DNA from: Glaciecola sp964195425
GTDB lineage: Bacteria; Pseudomonadota; Gammaproteobacteria; Enterobacterales; Alteromonadaceae
Assembly (NCBI GenBank): GCA_964195425.1
Contig: CAXMOM010000027.1
Coordinates: 124,001-188,000 of the forward strand
Length of the DNA: 64,000 nt
Direction of reading: 5' to 3'
Part shown: piece by piece, positions 28,257 to 37,917 of the stretch
Layout: each line of letters starts with the position of its first letter
Numbering within the stretch: the stretch's first letter is position 1
Position numbers and translations under genes: made by a program
Notes under the pieces: model-generated
Databases searched by the model: none
Told to the model about the DNA's origin: nothing
Seen by the model: only the letters and a program-made list of their open reading frames with translations

Positions 28257-28407
28257 TGCTTGACATATAGGGTCATATTAGATGCATACTCTCATTAACA
28301 AAGCGTTCAAAGTTAATTTATTAATGTGCAGATGAAGCATTAAATGATTAATATAAGTGCGCTACATTTTATAATTGTTGTTAACGAAGAGGCTTAAGGA
28401 TATTACT

Positions 28408-30105
28408 ATGCTGCATAAAACTCGTTTATTTCCCATAACCGCCATCGCGCTTAGTTGCGCATTATTGTTTGGTTGCTCCAAGCCTGCAGAACAAAATATA
28501 ACTGACAGCGGCGCGGCACAAACGACAACTAGCGCGCAGGCTGAACGCGAGTTGCTAATTGATGAATCACGCCTTGATATTTATTTCCCAGTTGATTTAA
28601 GCGCAGATTTGTCGGCATACAGCGATAATCAAAAACAAATGCTGTCGTTATTGATTGATGCATCAAAAGTAATGGACGATTTATTTTGGAAACAAGCGTT
28701 TGGTGAAAGTAAAGACAGCTTTTTAGCCGGCATAGATGACCCCAAGGTGCGCCGTTTTGCCGATATAAATTATGGGCCATGGGACAGACTAAACGGCGAT
28801 GAAGCATTTTTATCAGGTTTTAGTGATAAGCCACTAGGTGCAGAGTTTTATCCAAGCGATATGACAAAAGAAGAATTTACTACAGCCGACTTTGCAGACA
28901 GTGTTGGCTTATACTCTGTGGTAGTGCGTAACAGCGATGGCGATTTAAAAGCGCTACCCTATAGCAGAATATTTCAAAAAGAACTCAAGCAAGCCGCGGC
29001 CTTTTTAATAAAAGCATCGGCACTTGCCGAGGATGAAGCATTTGCAAATTATTTGAATTTACGCGCTGCAGCGCTGCTGACAAACGAATACCAATCATCG
29101 GACCTAGCGTGGATGGACATGAAGTCTAATCCTATTGATGTAGTTATTGGCCCTATTGAAGTGTATGAAGATCAATTGTTTGGATATCGCGCGGCGTTTG
29201 AGTCTTACGTACTGCTTAAAGATATGGCGTGGAGCGAGCGCCTAGCAAAATATGCTGCCTTTTTACCTGCGCTTCAGCAAGGCTTACCCGTACCCCCTGA
29301 ATATAGGGCTCAAATGCCAGGCACAGACGCCGATCTTAACGCATACGATGTCATTTATTATGCTGGGCATTCAAACGCTGGTAGCAAAACAATCGCCATT
29401 AACCTGCCTAACGATGAACAAGTGCAGCTATCAAAAGGCACCAGACGCTTGCAACTAAAAAACGCCATGCAAGCAAAATTTGACAATATTTTAGTGCCCA
29501 TTTCACAAATATTAATAACGCCAGAGCAAAGAAAACACATTACCTTTGACGCTTTTTTTGGCAACACTATGTTCCATGAAGTGGCTCACGGCCTTGGCGT
29601 AAAAACGGTTTTGAATAGCGACCGAACGGTCCAATCTGCTCTTAAAGAGCACGGTAGTGCCCTTGAGGAAGGCAAAGCAGATATTCTAGGATTGTATATG
29701 GTGCAGCAACTGCTCGCCGACGGTGAAATTACGCAAGGCGTTTTGAAAGACTACTACGTAACGTTTATGGCCGGGATATTCCGTTCAGTGCGTTTTGGGG
29801 CATCAAGTGCCCACGGTAAAGCCAATATGATTCGCTTTAACTACTTTCAAGAACAAGGTGCTTTTGCATTGGATGACGAAGGCTTGTACTTAGTGGATAT
29901 GGAAAAAATGGAAGCTGCTATAGCTAGTTTATCTAAGAAAATTCTGATGCTACAAGGTGACGGAGACTACGATGGTGTCGCAAAACTAGTCGCTGACTAT
30001 GGGGTGATTAAGCAAGATTTGGCAGGCGATTTAGCCAAGTTGACCAGTGAAGGCATACCGGTAGACATAACATTTAATCAGGGTAAAGCGGTACTAGGTT
30101 TATAG
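28408..30105 (+). CDS. Zinc peptidase-like lipoprotein, M49 (dipeptidyl-peptidase III-like)
   Basis: The lipobox LFGC (Cys23) predicts a lipoprotein. A zinc site is visible: HEVAH at 390-394 and EEGKAD at 420-425, matching the paired HExxH and EExxAD/E motifs of bacterial M49-like hydrolases. The 565-residue length fits that group. ATG 28408 is chosen because AAGGA lies seven bases ahead and the signal peptide begins there; an upstream in-frame start lacks both. Substrate is unknown; family precedent is release of dipeptides from peptide N-termini. It converges on the TonB receptor gene. Confidence 0.82.
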   Translation: MLHKTRLFPITAIALSCALLFGCSKPAEQNITDSGAAQTTTSAQAERELLIDESRLDIYFPVDLSADLSAYSDNQKQMLSLLIDASKVMDDLFWKQAFGESKDSFLAGIDDPKVRRFADINYGPWDRLNGDEAFLSGFSDKPLGAEFYPSDMTKEEFTTADFADSVGLYSVVVRNSDGDLKALPYSRIFQKELKQAAAFLIKASALAEDEAFANYLNLRAAALLTNEYQSSDLAWMDMKSNPIDVVIGPIEVYEDQLFGYRAAFESYVLLKDMAWSERLAKYAAFLPALQQGLPVPPEYRAQMPGTDADLNAYDVIYYAGHSNAGSKTIAINLPNDEQVQLSKGTRRLQLKNAMQAKFDNILVPISQILITPEQRKHITFDAFFGNTMFHEVAHGLGVKTVLNSDRTVQSALKEHGSALEEGKADILGLYMVQQLLADGEITQGVLKDYYVTFMAGIFRSVRFGASSAHGKANMIRFNYFQEQGAFALDDEGLYLVDMEKMEAAIASLSKKILMLQGDGDYDGVAKLVADYGVIKQDLAGDLAKLTSEGIPVDITFNQGKAVLGL

Positions 30106-30117
30106 TAAAAAAACGAT

Positions 30118-30148
30118 GAAAAATGCCGCTCATAAAAATGAGCGGCAT
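30118..30148 (-). terminator. Terminator for the TonB-dependent receptor gene
   Basis: The 11-bp arms ATGCCGCTCAT and ATGAGCGGCAT enclose a 4-base loop. On the minus strand a TTTTT run follows, so it best serves the receptor gene ending at 30198. The plus-strand peptidase transcript could also fold this stem, but without a T-run. Confidence 0.78.
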
Positions 30149-30197
30149 CCTAAAAGTGCGGCGTTACATCACAATGCCGCATAATGATATCAAACTA

Positions 30198-32897
30198 CTA
30201 AAAATTTAAACGAGCTTGAAGGTACCAAGAACCGCCATTAAATCCAAAAGGACTTGCTTCAGAATAGAGTTGGCCACTGCCGCCTGCAACCAGATTTTCA
30301 TCTGGGTAGGTATCAAACAAGTTGTCTACACCAAATACAAACTGAGTATTCTCGTTAAACTGATACGCAACTTGCACATCAACCAGTACCGCAGCGCCAA
30401 TGCCATTTATTCCATTGCCAACGTCATCCCAACCACCATAGTAGTTAGCACGTACTAGGGTTCTGAAATCACCTTCTTTATGTGACCACGACACATTACC
30501 TTTTATGTTAGGCAATAGGTCTTCAATAGCAGAAACACGATCTGCATTAATTGGATTTACCGTGCCTACGCTGTCGACTTTAGTTTTATTATAGTTAGCT
30601 GCCAATGTGAGTCTTGAATCACCACCCATAAAGTCAAAGCTATAATTACCCACTAAATCTATACCGCTTGTTGTAGTATCAAAGCTGTTAGAGAAAAAGC
30701 GGAACTGAGATAGATCATCTAATCCAACAAAATCTAGACGATTAATTGTACCGGATGCATCTAGCGACGTTAATCCTTCAGATACGGTAGCAAAGTCAGA
30801 ACCCGCTCCGGCCGTAAAGTTAAGCGCGGCTAAGAAGTCGATATTTCCGCCTAATGCAACACGATCTGTTAGTTCAATAGTATAATAATCGATAGTCCAG
30901 CTAGAACCTGCGACGTCAAAGGCTACACCAACTGAAAAGTTTTCCGCTTCCTCTGGCCCCAATGCTGGCCTACCATTGCCTGCATCGGCAACGAAATCAG
31001 CTGCCAATTGTCCTGCGGCTGACGCTAATGGAAGCGTTCCTTGGTCAACCAACACGCCCGCTACGTTTTGTGTGGTCACGTTGGTAATGTTTGCCTGGCC
31101 AGCGGTTGGCGCATGGAAGCCTGTAGAGTATGCACTACGGATCCTGAAATCATCGGAAACATGGTAAATACCCGCCAATTTAAAGTCGGTTGTGTTGCCG
31201 AACTCGCTGAACTTCTCAGTTCTTATTGCAGTTTGAACCGTAAGATGTTCAGTAACGTCTGCTTCCAAATCGATGTAAACCGCTTGACTGTCTTGCGAAG
31301 CATTTGTGTCTGCAGGAAATCCACCGAATCCATTTGAACTAGATGAGAATCCTTGGCTTGCTAGTGGCCCAAGTGCAAAAGAGGCTGCATCACCAGCAAA
31401 TAAAGTAAACTCTTCTTCTCTATATTCTGCACCAAACGCAATGCTTAGTTCAGAGTAAAGCCCTGCTTCTAAGGCATAAACGAAATCTACATTAAACATA
31501 GTCTCTTTTTGCTCTTGTCCGCCTGGGACAAAATCTCTTGGCGTAGCTGGACCAAGAGAAGCATTAATTGTATTGCGTATAAAGAAGTCTGTTCTGTTAG
31601 AACCCTGCTGAGCGCTTACATCGTATGATAATCCGTCGCCAACATTCAATTCGCCACGTACACCCACGGTGAATGCCATATCTTCGTTTGTGCCGCCAAA
31701 ACGTGGAACAAACCCGTTAGGAATGGTTTCGAGGAATGAGAAACAGTTTTCACTGGCAGTAACTTGTGCTAAAAAGCCTGCGTCAGGAATCACACCATTG
31801 ATGGGGATACCCGCGATACACGAATCGCTTCCATCTAGAGAACCAACCAAAGCAGAGTGAACACCATCAGAATCGGCTAAACCAGTAAGTGGGTCAACTC
31901 TAGGGCCTCTATAAACGCCGCCTCGTTGATTACCATCAGTAACGGGGTTTCGGTAGAAAAATCCGCCTGTTACCATGCGTTCTCCGTAGTTACCAAAAAG
32001 GTATAGCTCGGCGTTCTCATTTAGTTCTATTGCTGAGTTAACAAAAAGTTTGATATCGTCTTCAACATCGGGTTGTCCCCAATATTGCGGCACTTCATTT
32101 GTGTAGTTATTAATACCAAAAAAGTCAGAGGAAGAAATATATCCACCATCTATCATGCCGGCCACGTCGTCTCTTACGATTGATCTTACCGTACCTTCAA
32201 CATCTCTAATTTCAGCAGTAAGATTAATAAAACCAGTATCGCCTAAGGCAAAACCTGCGTTTGCGCCTATTGTGTAGTTGTCACCATCGCCTTCGAAGGT
32301 TGAACCATATTTGGCAGAGAACTCGAAGCCTTCAGCATTATCGCGCAAAATAAAGTTAAGCACGCCAGCAATTGCGTCAGAACCATACTGCGATGAGGCG
32401 CCGTCTCTGAGCACTTCTACACGCTTTAAGGCCATTGAAGGAATCGCTGAGATATCAACTCCCTGCGCACCATCAGAAATGCCGCCACCAAGGAAGGAAA
32501 TAATTGATCCCCGATGCCTGCGTTTACCATTTACCAACACCAACACGTTATCCGGAGATAGGCCACGAAGGTTTGCTGGTCTTACAATCGACGCTGCGTC
32601 ACTTATTGGCTGTGTGTTAACGTCAAATGAAGGAACAGAAGTACGTAGCATATCTTGAACATCGGTTGAGGAGTTTTGACGAAAGTCTTCCCCAGAAATG
32701 ATATCAACGGGTACTGGAGAATCAGCAGCGGAGCGGTCTGAAAGACGTGTGCCCGTTACAATGATCTTTTCAAGGTCTGCTTCGTCTTCTTGTGCAAAAG
32801 ATTGGCTTGGCAAGGCTACTAGTAAAGGCAATGCTAGCGCTAGTGTAATTGCATTTTTTTTGTAAAATTTTTGTTTTGTGTTTAACTTGTGATTCAA
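30198..32897 (-). CDS. TonB-dependent outer membrane receptor
   Basis: This 899-residue TonB-dependent transporter has a signal peptide (about 12-36, ending SFAQ), a TonB-box/plug start (DLEKIIVTGTRLSDRSAADSPVPVDIISGEDF), plug motifs LRGLSPDNVLVLVNGKRRH and VEVLRDGASSQYGSDAIAGVLNFIL, and a large barrel ending in aromatic YLQARLNF. Start is TTG at 32897, six bases after a strong GGGGAG Shine-Dalgarno. No substrate-specific partner such as SusD is adjacent. The divergent amidohydrolase and the convergent peptidase suggest an organic rather than a siderophore ligand; this is inference. Confidence 0.92.
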   Translation of the reverse strand: MNHKLNTKQKFYKKNAITLALALPLLVALPSQSFAQEDEADLEKIIVTGTRLSDRSAADSPVPVDIISGEDFRQNSSTDVQDMLRTSVPSFDVNTQPISDAASIVRPANLRGLSPDNVLVLVNGKRRHRGSIISFLGGGISDGAQGVDISAIPSMALKRVEVLRDGASSQYGSDAIAGVLNFILRDNAEGFEFSAKYGSTFEGDGDNYTIGANAGFALGDTGFINLTAEIRDVEGTVRSIVRDDVAGMIDGGYISSSDFFGINNYTNEVPQYWGQPDVEDDIKLFVNSAIELNENAELYLFGNYGERMVTGGFFYRNPVTDGNQRGGVYRGPRVDPLTGLADSDGVHSALVGSLDGSDSCIAGIPINGVIPDAGFLAQVTASENCFSFLETIPNGFVPRFGGTNEDMAFTVGVRGELNVGDGLSYDVSAQQGSNRTDFFIRNTINASLGPATPRDFVPGGQEQKETMFNVDFVYALEAGLYSELSIAFGAEYREEEFTLFAGDAASFALGPLASQGFSSSSNGFGGFPADTNASQDSQAVYIDLEADVTEHLTVQTAIRTEKFSEFGNTTDFKLAGIYHVSDDFRIRSAYSTGFHAPTAGQANITNVTTQNVAGVLVDQGTLPLASAAGQLAADFVADAGNGRPALGPEEAENFSVGVAFDVAGSSWTIDYYTIELTDRVALGGNIDFLAALNFTAGAGSDFATVSEGLTSLDASGTINRLDFVGLDDLSQFRFFSNSFDTTTSGIDLVGNYSFDFMGGDSRLTLAANYNKTKVDSVGTVNPINADRVSAIEDLLPNIKGNVSWSHKEGDFRTLVRANYYGGWDDVGNGINGIGAAVLVDVQVAYQFNENTQFVFGVDNLFDTYPDENLVAGGSGQLYSEASPFGFNGGSWYLQARLNF

Positions 32898-33495
32898 GTT
32901 ATTCTCCCCGAGTAAGATTTATGTAAAAATGTGCCATGTTGTCACCTCTGTTATGTCGCTACTTTTCGAGGTGTTAAATATTTTTATTATGAACGTTTTC
33001 ATTATTATTATTGTTATAAAAACAACGCTTGTGTTGAATAGCTTTTGTTAAGTATCAAATGTAAAACCTCAACAGCAAGTACTCGCAAGCTTCAATAGTA
33101 TAATTCTTCGAGCAATATTAGACAACAATATATTGTGCCGAATATGAACTTATTTTCGATATACTGTTACGGTTGCTTTACGATTAATAGTTGCGCATTA
33201 ATTCTAAGATTTAAGCCAAACGCTTCTTTCTCAGCAATCACCTGCCTTAGCCACTGTTGAAAACCATCATCATTAATCATAACTGTTAATTGCGGACGTC
33301 TATCCTAATTTATGTGCAATGGTTAGTTTGTAATAGCATTTATGGTTCATTACGAAAAGAATGTTGCCTATTTTTCCCCTTGTATATATTTTCTATGCCA
33401 TTACCCTAATAAGTATTAAGTTAATAATCTTAGGAATAGACAGTTTTCAATTTTGTCGATTGTTCTTAATGGTTCATATCGGTAAGGAATAATGC
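32898..33495. other. Divergent intergenic region between receptor and amidohydrolase genes
   Basis: About 600 bases of AT-rich sequence hold the two divergent promoters. An ATT-repeat tract lies near 33,000-33,020. A short minus-strand open frame (33,167-33,280) with protein-like composition is listed separately. No terminator-like hairpin was seen. Confidence 0.5.
33167..33280 (-). pseudogene. Possible gene remnant, 37 codons, unidentified
   Basis: The frame encodes MINDDGFQQWLRQVIAEKEA and continues for 17 residues to VKQP. The composition looks like real protein and the frame extends upstream with RPQLTV to a TAG. There is no Shine-Dalgarno, and no homologue is recognised. It may be the 3' end of a lost gene, or chance. 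Confidence 0.25.
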
Positions 33496-35211
33496 ATGAT
33501 TAAACAAAAGCTAATAATAACAAGTGCTATGGGACTGAGTTTACTGCTCAGTGCATGCGCTACAAATGACAGATCCTCAGCAGCTCTTGCTCCATTATGT
33601 ATTCCCGCAGATATGGTGCTATATAATACAAAAATTTATACTGCGAATGACGCACAACCAATTGCTGAAGCGACAGCTGTGCTTGGAGATAAAATTATAT
33701 TTGTGGGCTCAAATATTGATGTCACGAAATACATGTGTGGTGATGCACAAATAATGGATTTGGCAGGAAAATATCTCTATGCAGGCTTCACCGATAGCCA
33801 CCAGCATGTCGAAGGTGTTGGAGAGCGTCCAAAAACATTAAGCTTATTTGGTATCCCTTCTTTATCAGAAACACGAGATGCTATTCAAGAATTTGCGGCA
33901 AAGTTGCCTGCGGGTGAATGGGTGCAGGGCCGAGGATGGATTGAACGAGAGTGGACTGACGAACAGCGCTTTATGACCAAACATGACGTTGACTCTTTTA
34001 CCGCGGATAAACCTCTTTTTATGCCTCGTGCCGACGGTGTCTCTGCCTTAGTAAATTCAAAAGCGCTAGCGCTTGCGGGCATTACCAAGTTCACTCCTGA
34101 TCCACAAGGTGGCAAATTTGAACGAGACGCCGACGGCACTCCCAATGGCTATATTCTGGCCACCGCCATGGATATTTTCCGCGCACTTATTCCCGCAAAA
34201 ACACGGGGTTATATAAAGGATAGTTTACTGCAAGGCATGGCCCAAAACGCCAAGCTAGGTTGGACAAACACTCAAGATGCCGGGATGCCTTTCACTAACG
34301 TAGAAATTATTAAAGAAATTCATGCTGAGGGAAACATGTCTACGCGTATTTATGCGGCGGCAAATGTGCAAGAAGCAGCCACCATGTTTGAACATGGAAT
34401 AACGGCAACGCCTGACAATATGTTCGAACTGCGCGGTATTAAAGTTTACATCGATGGCACACTTGGTTCACGCGGCGCAGCGCTTCTCGAAAATTATACT
34501 GACGCTACGCACAATGGTTTTATGAACCGCACTACCAAACAAGAACTTGAGCCGATTTTAAGACAAGCACTACGCCAGGGCATACAAATCGAAACTCATG
34601 TTATTGGAGACCGAGCACTGCAAACCGTTTTAGACTGGTACGAACAAGCATTTGACGATGTACCAAAGATTGAGCGAGCAGTTGCCGAACCCCGATGGAG
34701 GCTAGAACACGCACAAGTGATCCCGCCCTTAGAGCAAGAAAGGTTAGTTAGTTTAGGCGTTTTGCCGTCTATGCAGCCCAGTCACGGTATTGGCGACCTC
34801 AATTTCGCTCCTGATAGGCTAGGGCCTGAGCGCCTCGCCTATGCATACCCATGGCAGCAATTGATAGACCGTGGGATTATGATACTGGGCGGCTCTGATG
34901 CCCCTGTTGAACTAGGCGATCCACGAATTGAGTTTTACGCAGCAGTAGCCCGTAAAAGGCTTGATGGGACAGCTGATAAGGGATGGCATCCAGAGCTTGC
35001 GGTAAGCCGCGAAACAGCGCTTAAAATGTTTACCATTTGGCCCGCTTTTGGCGCATTTCAAGAAAACATACGCGGTTCTGTAGAAGTAGGAAAATATGCA
35101 GATTTTACAATCTTTGACAAAGATTGGCTGACAATCCCCGAATCAGATATTTTAGCTTCCGAAAACCTTATGACTATCGTCGGTGGTAAAATTACATACC
35201 AAAAACAATAG
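33496..35211 (+). CDS. Amidohydrolase family lipoprotein (YtcJ-like, amidohydrolase 3)
   Basis: A lipobox LSAC (Cys21) precedes a 550-residue metal-dependent hydrolase of the YtcJ/amidohydrolase-3 group. Metal motif DSHQH is at 100-104 (YAGFTDSHQHVEGVG). Other signatures are IKVYIDGTLGSRGAALLENY (lysine region), ETHVIGDRAL, RLEHAQVI and GGSDAPVE for the later His and Asp ligands. The C-terminus has the usual GSVEVGKYADFTIFDKD segment. The start ATG follows AAGGA. It is transcribed away from the TonB receptor. Substrate unknown; relatives act on N-substituted formamides or exoenzyme amides. Confidence 0.87.
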   Translation: MIKQKLIITSAMGLSLLLSACATNDRSSAALAPLCIPADMVLYNTKIYTANDAQPIAEATAVLGDKIIFVGSNIDVTKYMCGDAQIMDLAGKYLYAGFTDSHQHVEGVGERPKTLSLFGIPSLSETRDAIQEFAAKLPAGEWVQGRGWIEREWTDEQRFMTKHDVDSFTADKPLFMPRADGVSALVNSKALALAGITKFTPDPQGGKFERDADGTPNGYILATAMDIFRALIPAKTRGYIKDSLLQGMAQNAKLGWTNTQDAGMPFTNVEIIKEIHAEGNMSTRIYAAANVQEAATMFEHGITATPDNMFELRGIKVYIDGTLGSRGAALLENYTDATHNGFMNRTTKQELEPILRQALRQGIQIETHVIGDRALQTVLDWYEQAFDDVPKIERAVAEPRWRLEHAQVIPPLEQERLVSLGVLPSMQPSHGIGDLNFAPDRLGPERLAYAYPWQQLIDRGIMILGGSDAPVELGDPRIEFYAAVARKRLDGTADKGWHPELAVSRETALKMFTIWPAFGAFQENIRGSVEVGKYADFTIFDKDWLTIPESDILASENLMTIVGGKITYQKQ

Positions 35212-35261
35212 ACTATCTTCAGGGAAAATTTCAACAACTAATGTGGTGCTTAACGTTATAA

Positions 35262-36320
35262 TTACGCCTTTTTATGAGCACCTTCAATAAACATTGCGTC
35301 TCCGTAACTAAAAAAGCGATATTCATTTGCAATGGCTTGGCTGTATGAATTCATTACCGAATCACGACTAGCAAAAGCACTTATTAGCATCATGAGTGTA
35401 GACTGTGGCAAATGAAAGTTGGTCAACATACAATCTACTACTTTAAATTCAAAACCAGGGTAAATAAATATACTGGTATCAGAAAGAAAGCTTTCAATAA
35501 TGCTATTTGGCGCACTGCGCGCAGCTGATTCAAGCGATCTTACCGATGTTGTTCCCACTGCAATAACGCGCTTACCATTGGCTTTGGTTTGCTTAACCAA
35601 ATCTACCACTTCGCTGGTGACTTCAGCATATTCCGCATGCATTTGGTGATCTTCTATATTCTCTACTCGAACAGGCTGAAAAGTTCCGGCGCCTACGTGC
35701 AAGGTAACAAAAGCGGTATTCACACCTTTATCTTTAAGCTTTTGTAAAATGGGGTCGTCAAAATGCAAACCAGCAGTGGGCGCAGCAACTGCACCAGGTC
35801 TTTCATTATAAACCGTTTGATAACGTTCTTTGTCGGCATCCTCATCGGGCCTGTCGATATAGGGAGGCAATGGCATATGACCATGTTGGTCAAGCAAATC
35901 GAATATGGTTTGTTGGGTATCACCGCTTACATCAAATTGAATATGAAATAAAGCATCTTGGCGACCTAAGATCGTTACTTTAATACCCCCTTCCAACACT
36001 AACAGCGCGCCTTCTTTGGGCGATTTACTTGCCCTAACATGAGCAAGGGCTGTGTTATCGCTTAACACCCGCTCTAACATAACCTCGACTTTACCGCCGC
36101 TTTCTTTGTTCCCAAACAAGCGTGCTGGAATAACTCGTGTGTTGTTGAACACAAGTAAATCGCCGGGTTCAACAATATCAATAATATCAATAAAGTGGGC
36201 GTGTTTAATCTCGCCAGTTACGCCATCGAGCCTAAGCATACGGGAGGCTGTGCGTTCACTTGTGGGATATTTAGCAATAAGCCTTTCAGGTAGTTCAAAA
36301 TCAAAATCAGTTAATTTCAT
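35262..36320 (-). CDS. queA: S-adenosylmethionine:tRNA ribosyltransferase-isomerase
   Basis: QueA transfers the ribosyl of SAM to preQ1-tRNA to form epoxyqueuosine. The 352-residue protein has the N-terminal DFDFELPERLIAKYP, the central RPGAVAAPTAGLHFD and the C-terminal FLSDTSIFIYPGFEFKVVDCMLTNFHLPQSTLMML, all family hallmarks. It is on the same strand as tgt but separated from it by the accessory block, whereas queA-tgt are normally adjacent. Confidence 0.97.
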   Translation of the reverse strand: MKLTDFDFELPERLIAKYPTSERTASRMLRLDGVTGEIKHAHFIDIIDIVEPGDLLVFNNTRVIPARLFGNKESGGKVEVMLERVLSDNTALAHVRASKSPKEGALLVLEGGIKVTILGRQDALFHIQFDVSGDTQQTIFDLLDQHGHMPLPPYIDRPDEDADKERYQTVYNERPGAVAAPTAGLHFDDPILQKLKDKGVNTAFVTLHVGAGTFQPVRVENIEDHQMHAEYAEVTSEVVDLVKQTKANGKRVIAVGTTSVRSLESAARSAPNSIIESFLSDTSIFIYPGFEFKVVDCMLTNFHLPQSTLMMLISAFASRDSVMNSYSQAIANEYRFFSYGDAMFIEGAHKKA

Positions 36321-36709
36321 AAATAGTATTGTCGATGTTGTTGGTTGTTATTTAGCAAAGTACACAAATTCTACTTTGAGTATATTTTCGTATACGTATT
36401 GTTAAGCACACATACCGTCAAAAGCGTGCGAAGTATACTCGATTGTATTATATTTTGGGTAGTTTCAGACATCTCCCTACGTGTCACCCTTTCGCTCGGT
36501 CTTTTTGCCGGGCTTTCTTTTGTCTAGCATTTTGTGTATTACGCTTCCATTCCTACAGCGCTAAGGTACTTACCTTTACTCGCCGCTTATATAGTTTCAC
36601 TGCCGTTCAGGTGCTAATCACAATAAATAAACGTTAATCACTTGTATTTAGTTTAAAAGTTTCTCACACTTGGAACACTATCGTGCTCCCTTAACCCAAA
36701 AGATTAAAT
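36321..36709. other. Intergenic stretch between queA and the potassium channel gene
   Basis: This divergent intergenic region of 389 bases has no convincing gene. It has a slightly GC-richer middle (36,470-36,540) without recognisable protein similarity. It presumably contains both promoters. Confidence 0.5.
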
Positions 36710-37783
36710 ATGCAACAGTTGCAAATGTGGACCAAAGTCAGAAAACTAGTGACGCAATATTTCTCTAATTTGCGTTGGTATGTAGTTGTGCTGATGTTGT
36801 TATTCTACTCAGTGAGTAGCTACGCACTGCTTTTTATTGCGGGCGAGGAAGGTTTACTCAATATCCACGATTTTGTATATTGGTTAGTCGTGACGGGTTC
36901 TACTGTGGGCTATGGCGATATGTCACCCAGTACAGTGGGCGGTAAATGGATAGTCGCGTTATATGTAATTCCTATGGGGCTTTCTATTTTCGCATTAGTA
37001 TTAGGCAGAGCAGCAAGTTTTGTAAGTCAACAATGGCAAAAAGGAGCGAAAGGTTTGAATGCGTTAAATGTGAGCGACCATGTATTAGTAATTGGCTGGA
37101 ATGGCAAACGTACAGAGCAACTTATAAAGCTGCTACTTATTGAAAAAGTGAATTCCTTGGAAAAGCCTGAAATCGTGCTTTGTGTAAGGGCTGATATTAT
37201 TAACCCCTTCCCTTCTGAGATAGAATTTGTACATGTAGATTCGTTCAATAAGGACGAAGACATGGACAAAGCTTGCGTAGAAAGCGCAGCGACTATATTA
37301 ATAGATAACCCTCATGACGATATGACCATGACCACTTCTTTATATTGTTCACAGCGTAATAAGAAAGCGCATAAAGTCGCTTATTTTCATGATGAAAGCT
37401 TGGTCAAGCTACTTCAAAAACACTGTCCAGAAATAGAGTGCACCCCTAGCGTTGCGGTTGAAATGCTGGCTAAATCGGCTTTCGATCCGGGTTCCAGCCT
37501 GCTACATCACGATTTATTGGATGTATATGAGGGCCAAGCACAATTTTCAGCCACTATTGCGCAAAATGTTGATGCGATTAGCGTAAAAAATATGTTCTAT
37601 CTGCTAAAACATAAATATGATGCTATTTTTATTGGTGTTGCAGGCAATCATGACATTCATAAAATTGTGGTCAACCCTCCTCTTACCGATGAATTATTTC
37701 CGGGCGATAAGATTTTTTATATTGCTGAAAACCGTATACACAATATTGATTGGACAAAGTTTAGTGATGCTGATTTAGCATAA
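36710..37783 (+). CDS. Two-helix potassium channel with RCK (TrkA-N) domain
   Basis: The 357-residue protein has two membrane helices flanking a pore loop with selectivity filter TVGYGD at 65-70. A cytoplasmic RCK/TrkA-N Rossmann domain follows (VLVIGWNGKRTEQLIKLL near 122), then a C-terminal subdomain. Such channels let K+ through in a ligand-gated way. The filter is intact, so it should conduct K+. The RCK nucleotide motif is non-canonical (GWNGKRTEQ), so ligand binding is uncertain. It is followed at a distance of about 130 bases by the VC0807-like gene. Confidence 0.9.
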   Translation: MQQLQMWTKVRKLVTQYFSNLRWYVVVLMLLFYSVSSYALLFIAGEEGLLNIHDFVYWLVVTGSTVGYGDMSPSTVGGKWIVALYVIPMGLSIFALVLGRAASFVSQQWQKGAKGLNALNVSDHVLVIGWNGKRTEQLIKLLLIEKVNSLEKPEIVLCVRADIINPFPSEIEFVHVDSFNKDEDMDKACVESAATILIDNPHDDMTMTTSLYCSQRNKKAHKVAYFHDESLVKLLQKHCPEIECTPSVAVEMLAKSAFDPGSSLLHHDLLDVYEGQAQFSATIAQNVDAISVKNMFYLLKHKYDAIFIGVAGNHDIHKIVVNPPLTDELFPGDKIFYIAENRIHNIDWTKFSDADLA

Positions 37784-37917
37784 CGTTTGCCGACGTTTGC
37801 CATAGTTAAGTATAACCTTCACTTACATATTAGTTCACCTAAACACGTTAATTAAGGTGACAAGCTACTATTATTCGGCTTAAAATAGACGCCCTTTTGA
37901 GCAGTAGAGTATTTGAT

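Noticed and set aside
32980..33000. LacI-type operator upstream of the TonB receptor
   Set aside because: GAACGTTTTC suggested it, but the symmetric half does not match and no LacI gene is nearby.
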